Assembly: GCF_037975245.1 (NCBI RefSeq)
Contig: NC_092577.1
Location: forward strand, 32,988,898 to 32,999,397
Source: Apostichopus japonicus
Taxonomy: Eukaryota > Echinodermata > Holothuroidea > Aspidochirotida > Stichopodidae
Length of the DNA stretch: 10,500 bases
Direction of reading: 5' to 3'
Position numbers and translations under genes: made by a program. The notes under the pieces were generated by a model. It had not been told where the DNA came from, did not search any database, and saw only the letters and a list, made by a program, of their open reading frames with translations. Positions 1-6,963 of the stretch are shown here, piece by piece; within the stretch, counting starts at the first letter, position 1; each line of letters opens with the position of its first letter.

Positions 1-447
1 GACATACCAGGCGTATGACTATATTACAAAACATCTTTGTACCTGTACCATCGCTATACAAATAAAATATTCGCCCCATGGTCAGAGATCAGTTAGAGGA
101 GCGGGGAGGGGGGGGGGTAAAAACACAGCATAAGAAAATATATTTTCATTTTCATGAGTTTACCACGAATACTTCAAGAAATAATGAGGGGGCAAGATGA
201 CATAATTGTTCTCTGGTCTAACCCGGTTCTCGACGCACTTGCTAACCTGTATATGAACCTTATAGCCATACTTTATTTGCCAGCTATTACTACGCATGTC
301 TGGTAGTTATGTCTAGTCGAAACAAAATTATATTATAGACCTATTAACCTTTTTTAGTTGTCACCTCAATATTTCTCAACTTGGAGAAGTTTGGAAGAGG
401 ATAGGTCGTCATAAACCTGACTGAAAATTGTATTTAATTAAATGTAT
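1..447. other. AT-rich intergenic DNA with a short G tract
   Basis: I find no gene here. A run of ten G lies at 108-117, preceded by GGGGA at 103-107. The rest is unremarkable AT-rich sequence, ending in the TTTAATTAAA palindrome at 433-442. Confidence 0.5.
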
Positions 448-531
448 TTAATGCATATTGTGACCATGCATGGTAAAAGCTAAAGCTGAACTGAACACAC
501 CAGACATCTTATCGGAGCATATGGTGTTGAT

Positions 532-551
532 GGGTGGGTGGGTGGGAAGGG
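532..551 (+). repeat. G-quadruplex-type motif
   Basis: GGGTGGGTGGGTGGGAAGGG has five G3 runs with loops of one, one, one and two bases. G3 runs with single-base T loops are the classic arrangement for very stable parallel G-quadruplexes. The motif is on the + strand. More G runs follow at 654-658, 668-674 and 676-681. Confidence 0.8.
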
Positions 552-603
552 CGAGGAGATGGAGGGGTGGAAGAATGGAGGGTTGTATGGATTGGCCCGT
601 AAT

Positions 604-681
604 TCGTGTGTGTGTTTCAGTACATGTGTGCATGTCTGTGCATGTGTTGTTTTGGGGGTCTTTGTTAGGGGGGGAGGGGGG
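604..681. repeat. TG-rich simple sequence followed by G-rich stretch
   Basis: An imperfect (TG)n tract with ATG/CATG interruptions runs from 604 to about 652, then G5, G7 and G6 runs. Alternating purine-pyrimidine (TG)n can adopt Z-DNA. Open reading frames across it encode only low-complexity peptide. Confidence 0.7.
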
Positions 682-840
682 ATTCATGTGTGATACCTTG
701 ATACTGTGCACAGTCCACAGCATAGACTCGAAATCTCACTTGGATTCGGGATTCTTTAGAATTTTACTTGTTGCGAGCTCGCATTTAGGAAAAATGTTCC
801 GTTCAAATCATTCTTGCAAGTTTATTCAATGTCTGACAAT

Positions 841-1246
841 TTCGATTAAATACTGTGAGAGGTTGACTTTCGCCAACAAATGTATATGCAAATCCAATGT
901 ATTCATATACCATATAGTTTTATCGATACTTGTGATAGGTTGACTTCAGCCTATACATGAATATGCAATCCAATGTATCCATATAGGCTACCATATATAG
1001 CTTCATCGATATATGTGATAGGTTGACTCCTAGCCTATACATGTACATAAAATCCAATGTATCCATATACCATATATAGTTTCATCGATACTTGTGATAG
1101 GTTGACTTTAGCCTATACATGTACATACAATCCAATGTATCCATATACCATATATAATTTCATCGATACTTGTGATAGGTTGACTTTAGCCTATACATGA
1201 ACATACAATCCAATGTATATACCATATATAGTTCAATCGATACTTG
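841..1246. repeat. Tandem repeat, five units of about 78 bp
   Basis: The anchor GGTTGACT recurs at 861, 938, 1021, 1100 and 1178, giving spacings of 77, 83, 79 and 78 bp; the last unit is shortened to about 69 bp and ends near 1246. A half unit precedes the first anchor from about 841. Each unit also carries CCTATACATG, TCCAATGTAT, CCATATATA and ATCGATACTTG in the same order. Unit 2 is longer because of a GGCTA insertion near 987-991; unit 5 lacks a few bases near 1216. Units 3 and 4 are almost identical, while the outer units are more diverged. This is minisatellite-like, with no coding potential. Confidence 0.92.
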
Positions 1247-1336
1247 ACACGTTCATTTCTTATTCTACTGTTCCTTTAACATTATATCAAGAAAGGCTTT
1301 TTATCTACAACACATGGTATACTAGATAACAATTAA

Positions 1337-1349
1337 TGACCTTTGACCC
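1337..1349 (-). promoter_or_regulatory. DR1-type nuclear receptor site (isolated)
   Basis: On the minus strand this reads GGGTCAAAGGTCA, two AGGTCA-type half-sites in direct orientation separated by one base. That is the textbook consensus for RXR heterodimers, HNF4 and COUP-TF. It lies outside the two copies of the TGACC-rich repeat. Binding is inferred from the motif alone. Confidence 0.45.
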
Positions 1350-1437
1350 ATGTCTAGTCGGCTTCATTAGACGAGTTCGTATACAGTTCCATTCAGACAT
1401 GGTAATTACAGAATGGAGAACTTCCACCAGTCTACGT

Positions 1438-1470
1438 GTCTCCTAGACTCTGTTGAGTCTGCTTAGAGAC
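1438..1470. repeat. Imperfect stem-loop
   Basis: AGACTC (1445-1450) and GAGTCT (1455-1460) pair around a TGTT loop. After an internal bulge, GTCTC (1438-1442) pairs with GAGAC (1466-1470). No known RNA family is recognised. Confidence 0.5.
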
Positions 1471-1650
1471 GCGAATGAGTTTCCCTCCTACATAACTAGA
1501 ATGCAAAATGCATTGAGGTTTCGATGACTTCTGCTTGTTAGTATAAACAGAACTAGCTGTTATAAAATAGAAATGGCCCGAACCACCATTTTGATACAAT
1601 AACACTATGGCATGATAAGCACACTGGTCAGTCTACTGTACGTGGCTAAA

Positions 1651-1910
1651 CACACCTCCACCAAAAACTATAGGGGTCTTGTGCTCATTGTTATGAATCC
1701 ACACCCCAAGTATTATAGGTATCCACGATTTCCATCGTTAGATATCATGTAATTAAAAGGATTTTCAGAGTTTGACCTCTGGTGACCTCAAAGGAGATTT
1801 GGCCTCACAGGCTACAGGATTCTTGTGCTCAATATGGTAAATCCATATACCATGTATGAAAAGTATCCATGATTTCTACCATGAGAAATCATGTTTACAA
1901 GGTTTTCAGG
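1651..1910. repeat. Dispersed repeat copy A (unit about 141 bp, partly tandem)
   Basis: ACCTCCACCAAAAAC-TATAGG, a CTTGTGCTCA motif, ATCCATGATTT-like and ATCATGT...AAGGATTTTCAG blocks recur in the same order about 141 bp apart (TTTTCAG at 1762 and 1903). The same order of blocks occurs at 3236-3500. At 1773-1788 the copy holds two exact TGACCT half-sites spaced by four bases. The left unit is partial. No coding capacity or terminal inverted repeats were seen, so I call it an unclassified dispersed or satellite-like repeat. Confidence 0.75.
1773..1788 (-). promoter_or_regulatory. DR4-type half-site pair inside repeat copy A
   Basis: TGACCT, four bases (CTGG), then TGACCT. On the minus strand this is a perfect AGGTCA direct repeat with spacing four, the arrangement known for thyroid hormone receptor and LXR heterodimers with RXR. 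Function is inferred only from the motif. Confidence 0.4.
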
Positions 1911-2698
1911 CCTGGACAAATATTTTTAAAAGTACTCGCTATTTGGCGACCGTGACTAAACATCTACTCGTTAAATTCCACTCGCCACTAGGCCTATGAT
2001 TGTTATTCAAATTTCCAAAGTACAGATCTGCATGAACAAAGGTTAGGCAGGTAGGCAGATACATGGTGCTACGTAATTGCGCATTGGAAAATTATGTTTC
2101 TTTGCAGTATGAAATTTAAAAGTTTTCCACCAAAAGTAAGTGTTGAACAAAGTAAGACATGTCGCAGAATCATAAATAAGCAGCTAGGCCTACTGTAATG
2201 ACTTATACAATTAAAAGTAAAACATCTGTTTAAACACCTACGAAGATATCTTGGCTTCTGCTACATTATGGCTCCTCTGTTACTAGGTATATACTATATA
2301 CAGTAGCTAGGTGTGCGCGAGTCCTAAGCCTATATACAGTACCTTACTGCTACTTTGAACCGATACTCCACTCTAGCAAGACTTCGTACATTAGCCCCAT
2401 TATGTATCTGCAGGTTTTAGCTGCAGGACGATGCGCGAAAAAATATTGCTTTTATTCCATTACACCACCTAAATCAAAGCGATATTTTAAGCAATGAAAA
2501 TCTATCTTCATCTATCTTCCAAAAATCCTAGCAGGAACAACAGCAAACTTGTCTCAAACTCCTTAAATTGTTCTATACTTTTTGAATTATGACTGATAGC
2601 CAGTAGGAAAATGCCTTAAGAAATAATTAAGGAGATGTTTTGCCATCTTAAGTGTATTGGTATTCTGACTGGTATTCTTCACGTTGTTGTGTTAACGA
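1911..2698. other. Intergenic DNA, no gene recognised
   Basis: AT-rich sequence without a convincing ORF. It contains three of the five AGGCCT hexamers of the window at or near its left half (1908, 1990, 2186). At 2094-2141 a pyrimidine-rich TTTCTTTGCAG is followed 28 bases later by GTAAGT, which resembles a splice acceptor and donor around a tiny exon. Confidence 0.5.
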
Positions 2699-2699
2699 A

Positions 2700-2728
2700 C
2701 CCTAACCCTAACCCTACCCTAACCCTAA
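2700..2728. repeat. Interstitial telomere-like tract (CCCTAA)n
   Basis: Five consecutive units read CCCTAA, CCCTAA, CCCTA, CCCTAA, CCCTAA; one A is missing in the third. The reverse strand is (TTAGGG)n, the telomere repeat of most animals. Flanking DNA is ordinary sequence on both sides, so this is an interstitial copy rather than a chromosome end. Confidence 0.9.
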
Positions 2729-2735
2729 TTCTACT

Positions 2736-2753
2736 CAACCGTTGCAACGGTTG
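2736..2753. repeat. Perfect 18-bp palindrome
   Basis: CAACCGTTGCAACGGTTG equals its own reverse complement. Its right half GCAACGGTTG (2744-2753) is repeated directly at 2761-2770, where it runs into the larger palindrome. The site starts eight bases after the telomere-like tract. Confidence 0.92.
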
Positions 2754-2767
2754 CCAGGTTGCAACGG

Positions 2768-2797
2768 TTGTCTAGGCCAGCATGCTGGCCTAGACAA
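2768..2797. repeat. Perfect 30-bp palindrome
   Basis: The left arm TTGTCTAGGCCAGCA is matched base for base by the reverse complement on the right, with the centre between 2782 and 2783. There is no spacer, so the strand could extrude as a hairpin. A partial echo (AGGCCTAGCCAGG) follows at 2813-2825. No transposase gene or element ends are seen around it. Confidence 0.95.
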
Positions 2798-3235
2798 CAT
2801 TAAATTGCTCACAGGCCTAGCCAGGTTTATTAAAGTTGTCCCATATTATCATCAACGTGACGAAAGTCGAACGTTACTTTTAAGGCCTAGCTATGCTGAA
2901 ACTGGTGGAAGAGACTACACAAATTTCGCATTGAGATTGGTCATAGTACAAAATCTAACTGGAAGAACTGGTTTCATAAACGGCGCCTGGTCACAACGAA
3001 ACTACATCCAACCTGAAATAAATACGACAGAAAACGTCCAATAGAATCGCTGTACTACAAAGAGTAAACCCTTTTGCACGCAAAGTAAGGCTACCGAGCG
3101 GCACGTTGAAGCCAATGCAAATATGTTCGAGTTTTGAGTTTTACATTCTTCGGATGCCCATAAGCTCATTTCCAATTGTCAATAGCATCCTATTCGTATG
3201 AGGCGTAATGCACATGTTATCTGATGTGCTGGTCG
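2798..3235. other. Intergenic DNA, no gene recognised
   Basis: An open frame continues to 3044 but it can only start at a TTG codon inside the palindromes and matches no family I know. Two AGGCCT hexamers lie at 2813 and 2883. I see no other structure. Confidence 0.5.
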
Positions 3236-3276
3236 GTGGGAGATACGGTAGCTTATTAAACAAGGTTTCCACAATT

Positions 3277-3292
3277 TGACCTCTAGTGACCC
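3277..3292 (-). promoter_or_regulatory. DR4-type half-site pair in the first unit of copy B
   Basis: TGACCT, CTAG, TGACCC. It aligns with the 3420-3435 pair in the next unit. The third half-site of this unit has decayed to TGGACT at 3297-3302. Confidence 0.4.
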
Positions 3293-3419
3293 CAAATGGA
3301 CTTAAACCTCCACCAAAAACAACAGGGATTGAACTCAATGTGGTACTCCATTACACAAAATACGAGATTGATCCAAGCTTGCCTTCTTGAGATATCGTGT
3401 TTACAATGTTTACACAATT

Positions 3420-3452
3420 TGACCCCGGGTGACCCCAAATGACCTTTGACCT
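3420..3452 (-). promoter_or_regulatory. Four-half-site nuclear-receptor-like array (DR4-DR4-DR1)
   Basis: TGACC half-sites start at 3420, 3430, 3440 and 3447. Read on the minus strand they are AGGTCA or GGGTCA direct repeats with spacers of four, four and one base. The last pair is a perfect DR1 (TGACCTTTGACCT). The first three are spaced by ten bases, about one helical turn. Function is inferred from motif order only. Confidence 0.45.
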
Positions 3453-3500
3453 CCCCACAAAACAATAAGGTTCTTCTGCTCAATGGGGTACTCATATACT

Positions 3501-5072
3501 CACACGTACATACACACACTCTCCGCCTGCATGACTGCATAGGTTACGATTATCATCGAAACCAAAAATGGAAAATGCTACAGGCTGTTATATATTCCTC
3601 CCCTTTCTACATACGCTTCACAACGAATCGCTCATATCGTGATGAATAGTTAGGATCGACCCAGCGCATTCGGCAAAGAATAATTGGCAAATACGCCTTA
3701 ACAAGCAAAAGCTACGTGTCTACCCGATAGTGTACTACCCACAAGAAACAAATTGGTATGTCTTAACTACGCATGCGCACGAAAGCAATCAACTACGCAG
3801 TTTCCCGACTCCACGTGAGAAAATGCCAGTCGTTTCTACGAAAAAAAACTGGGAAGCCGAAATTGGTGTTATTTAATATTGATTGTTGGAAAAACAGAAA
3901 GAAATATTTTAAACAAGATTAGCTTCATGGAGACAGTTAATGTCTTATGCATGGAATGCCAACAAACTCTTAACAGCGACAGTGAAAGTATGTGATCGCT
4001 GCATGATCATGTAGAGATCAGGGCGACCCTCAGAAGGTCACTAACAAATTGTGTGTACTTGAAAAGATAACAAGCAAGACGGTTCCCCTTAATATCCACA
4101 TGTGACCTTGGCTTTGATCTTCCAACAGACAATTACTTTCTCAAAAGAATAATATTTTATTTTCTTGATAAACACACACCGGGAGAAAGAGTGACGTCGA
4201 AAACTAACTTCGTCCCGGCGACGTGACACATGTCATGAAATATTGTCAAGACCATTCTAGCAGATTACTAGCTAAGATTTAGCATTATCTTTGCTTTGCC
4301 ACAGGGAAATAGTTCCTACTTTTCGTGAACGAGTCAGTTCGTTACCAGATTGATCGTAGGGCCATTGTCATACAATTTCTGTTTAATTAATAGAAGCAGT
4401 GTGTTAATTTAATCAAATGTTTCAAACAGGAATTATCAATGAGCCGTACCAAGTCTTTGGTGACCGTTATATAATGTAGTTGACAGACAAAATGATTGTT
4501 TATGTCTATTCGTTTCAAAACAACAAATTATTTTGATTTTGAAGGGTCGCAGCATCGTAATGTTACTGAATGGAGAGTAGGGAATATTAGCATTTTTATA
4601 TCGTAGATCTGGTCAGGCGTTGTATACCTCCGCACTTCTTGTAGCGCTAATTACTCAGAACAGCGTTTCTCAACATAAACGCCCCGGGAATCAGCAGTGA
4701 GAGATATCCGCTTGTGTGGTTGGCTGGTGACATTCTTCAGTGTAGTAAATTGATTTCTGAATGGTTCATAAAAAATATTATTTTTCATTCATTGGAATCG
4801 TACGCCATCACAGGTTCTTCAAGCGTTGCCCTTTTTACTACGAGGAGGTATACTGGCTTCGATATTTTATTTATTTATTATTGCTTCTTTCTTGGTCACT
4901 TTTTATGAACGTGCTCGAAGACTTGAGAGTGTCCGTCTAATTTGTCTAAAGACACTTTAACTATCTGAGAAAGTATTCGGCATTATCAACCAGACACGAG
5001 GTCTTTTACGATCTTTAAAGTTTTTGTAGGGGAAAAACACGTCCGCATGACTTTGAGAGCTCAATCCTTACT
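3501..5072. other. Intergenic DNA upstream of the GPCR
   Basis: No gene is recognised. Candidate motifs are an NRF1-like ACGCATGCGCA (3769-3779), a CACGTG E-box (3812-3817), a CCAAGGTCA half-site on the minus strand (4103-4111) and a CRE-like inverted pair (4191-4227). An AT-rich TTTATTTATTTATTATT stretch lies near 4867-4883. The 64-codon frame at 4714-4908 has no family resemblance. Confidence 0.5.
4191..4227. promoter_or_regulatory. CRE-like inverted pair
   Basis: GTGACGTCG (4191-4199) and CGACGTGAC (4219-4227) are inverted repeats with one mismatch. Each contains an ACGT core; the first matches seven of eight bases of the bZIP site TGACGTCA. It lies about 1 kb before the GPCR start. Confidence 0.3.
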
Positions 5073-5079
5073 TATAAAT
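5073..5079 (+). promoter_or_regulatory. Possible TATA-like element upstream of the GPCR
   Basis: TATAAAT lies about 135 bp before the receptor's start codon, which would allow a 5' UTR of roughly 100 nt. The surrounding DNA is AT-rich and a second TATAAAT sits at 5193-5199, too close to the ATG for a normal promoter. The motif could easily be chance. Confidence 0.2.
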
Positions 5080-5211
5080 TTACTGAAGTTCGTCATCTGA
5101 AAATTTCGCTTTGTTGATTATTAACTCACGAACACTGACATATTGGGTCGCATAATATATTAAGTACATAACTTTGAAAGTTGAGGAAAAGATATAAATC
5201 TGTTATCAAAA

Positions 5212-6330
5212 ATGCTGTTTTTCATGGAACATTTCGTCCAGGAGGTTTTCATTTCGAAAAGAGAATTGGACAACACCACCGATAATGAATATTCATTTGA
5301 TTACAGTGATTACTCGCTATGTGGGGAAACCGATCAGGACTACATCGTCGCTTGTATCGGAATACCGTGTATCGTCTTCGGTTTTCTCATGACGATATTT
5401 TTCTTTATTTCATCAAGTTGTCACAGATCGATTTTACTACCTACCGACATTTTTATCAATTCCTATGTGGTGGCTAACTCTCTCAATTTCATTACCACGA
5501 GCTCATCTGTAGTGGAATTTATGATTCGCGAATGTTGGAACGCAAGTATATTCGCTTGCAAATTTTCGGTCTGGTCTTCGGAGTTCACCGCCACTTCTGC
5601 CGTCGGTTTCCTCTCTCTAGTCGTTATCGATGCGTACCATCCATGGATACATCGTTTCATGCTACCGGCTACTCGACGATATATCGCGATAATAGTCGTA
5701 TCTGTCTTATCGGTCTTGATAACGACACCGGAGTTTTTTCTCGTCGGTGTCAAAGAGATTATGGGTAACAGGCTGTGTGTTTTCACGTCTAACATCCCAG
5801 GCCACTACATGCTCGTTCTGAAAAAGGACTTATTCATGGAATATGTTCTACCGATCCTTCTGACGTCATTTATTGTGATGCATGGGCAGTGGATTTTGAG
5901 TCGGAATGCCCTCAATCCGAAAGAAAACAGCATATCGACCCGTGGTGCGTCGAATGAACATCGCGATAGTATCGCCGTTTCAGATAGAAACCGTCTAGCC
6001 GGTACTGACGAGGGAAGGCCGCGACAGAATCGCCACGCGCTGGTCTTAGCCCTCGCTTTTCTGCTGCTGAAAATGCCTCATAATATCATCATATTTGTGG
6101 ACGTCTTCGAGGTCTATCTGCCATCGATTCAGTTCCGTGTACTCTTGGACTATTTCGAGTTATCTGCGTGCTTAATTTATGCTGGTATTGCTCCTCTACT
6201 CGTCATTGTGAGTAGTCAAAGACACAGGGAAAAATCGAAACAAACTTTACAAATTTTGAAATCACTCGTCAGCGGTCGTCCATGGCAACAGGGTTTCGAA
6301 ATGCACCTTCGAAATGACTCCCAAGCCTAA
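5212..6330 (+). CDS. Divergent rhodopsin-like (class A) G-protein-coupled receptor, single exon
   Basis: This is a 372-residue seven-transmembrane receptor, expected at the plasma membrane; its ligand is unknown. Hydrophobic segments lie near residues 44-68, 76-104, 116-140, 157-180, 206-230, 275-298 and 310-333. Seen landmarks: N-glycosylation sequons N21 and N110, ECL1 W109, C116 (3.25) with C189 in ECL2, P214 (5.50), F283 (6.44), P289 (6.50), P328 (7.50) and a basic helix 8 (337-350). Counting 25 residues from C116 puts the DRY motif at 140-142, which reads D-A-Y, so R3.50 is missing. CWxP reads LKMP (286-289) and NPxxY reads APLLV (327-331); position 2.50 is N89 and 1.50 is F58. The start is the first ATG after an in-frame TGA at 5182-5184 and has A at -3; M5 is an alternative. 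Some invertebrates, sea urchins included, have large intronless expansions of such receptors. The GPCR call is strong; the subfamily is unassigned. Confidence 0.9.
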   Translation: MLFFMEHFVQEVFISKRELDNTTDNEYSFDYSDYSLCGETDQDYIVACIGIPCIVFGFLMTIFFFISSSCHRSILLPTDIFINSYVVANSLNFITTSSSVVEFMIRECWNASIFACKFSVWSSEFTATSAVGFLSLVVIDAYHPWIHRFMLPATRRYIAIIVVSVLSVLITTPEFFLVGVKEIMGNRLCVFTSNIPGHYMLVLKKDLFMEYVLPILLTSFIVMHGQWILSRNALNPKENSISTRGASNEHRDSIAVSDRNRLAGTDEGRPRQNRHALVLALAFLLLKMPHNIIIFVDVFEVYLPSIQFRVLLDYFELSACLIYAGIAPLLVIVSSQRHREKSKQTLQILKSLVSGRPWQQGFEMHLRNDSQA

Positions 6331-6760
6331 TTTGGTCTACCATGCCTGCAGTGACAAAACAATGGGTGTTCCATTTAATTGACTGATTTAACGGAAATAT
6401 CTATATTTCATGTTGCTAACATAATTCTCCTTAATTCTTCTTCATGTCCTCTTCTTGACTTTTGAATTATTTTAGAATTTTTCCTTTTGTGGTTTTTCAA
6501 ACTATTTGCCTAAATGGACGATATAACGTTGGAATGATCTCCTGTTCATGTCTCGCGTCGTGCTGTAAGGATTGATCCATTAGATTCGGGAACTCTTATT
6601 TCAAAAAGTTCAAAGAGAAAATCTGTAGCGAATTGGTGAGTTTAGAAGCAAACTATGTTATTCTTAACGAAGAGTACGTAAACTCAGTCCACCGACCAAA
6701 AGGACGGATGAACATATGAATGGAAGTGAAGATAAGATTGAATCAGTACAGTTACGAAAA
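6331..6760. other. Sequence immediately 3' of the GPCR, probably its 3' UTR
   Basis: AT-rich DNA with no second reading frame of interest. TTATTTTAG near 6468-6476 resembles a splice acceptor, but the receptor ORF has already ended, so splicing here is not required. Confidence 0.4.
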
Positions 6761-6869
6761 GGACATACAAATAGACAGACGGACGGACAGACAGACAGAC
6801 GGACGGACAGACAAACAGACATACAGACAGACATACGGACAGACAGATAGACAGACGGACAGACAGACA
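6761..6869. repeat. (GACA/GACG)n tetranucleotide microsatellite
   Basis: GACA repeats interrupted by GACG, AACA, TACA and TAGA units over about 109 bp. On the minus strand it gives a spurious open frame rich in Ser, Val, Cys and Pro, which is not a gene. Confidence 0.93.
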
Positions 6870-6927
6870 TAATGAATGATCTTAGCATTGAAGGTCACGA
6901 TCGACGTTAAAGACGCATGTAAATTAT

Positions 6928-6963
6928 CAATTTTATTTTACAAAACAATTTTATTTTACAAAA
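6928..6963. repeat. Exact 18-bp tandem duplication
   Basis: CAATTTTATTTTACAAAA occurs twice with no gap (6928-6945 and 6946-6963). Identity between the copies suggests a recent slippage or duplication event. Confidence 0.92.

Larger units (their letters stand above)
3236..3500. repeat. Dispersed repeat copy B (two tandem units, period 143 bp)
   Basis: ACAATTTGACC occurs at 3271 and again at 3414, exactly 143 bp apart. It is followed each time by GTGACCCCAAATG, ACCTCC-CAAAA, AACTCAATG or GCTCAATG, and a GGTACTC block. A GAGATA-CG motif precedes each unit. The same blocks occur in copy A. The element holds six clear TGACC half-sites. Its right end is uncertain and fades into CA-rich sequence near 3490-3520. 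Confidence 0.8.

Noticed and set aside
470-943. 157-codon open frame on the + strand
   Set aside because: It runs through the G-quadruplex, TG-rich tract and the start of the tandem repeat; the peptide is low complexity with no domain.
841-1246. CRISPR-like regular repeats
   Set aside because: The whole 78-bp unit is repeated, with no unique spacers, and the context is animal DNA.
2742-3044. 100-codon open frame on the + strand
   Set aside because: Its only start is a TTG inside the palindromes, unlikely in an animal gene, and the peptide matches no family I know. A spliced exon is possible but unsupported.
5463-5795. 110-codon open frame on the minus strand
   Set aside because: It lies wholly inside the GPCR coding sequence and is an antisense shadow.
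5861-5868. Perfect CRE palindrome TGACGTCA
   Set aside because: It lies in the GPCR coding sequence at TM5 and is explained by codon content.
6664-6888. 74-codon Ser/Val/Cys-rich frame on the minus strand
   Set aside because: It is a translation of the (GACA)n microsatellite.
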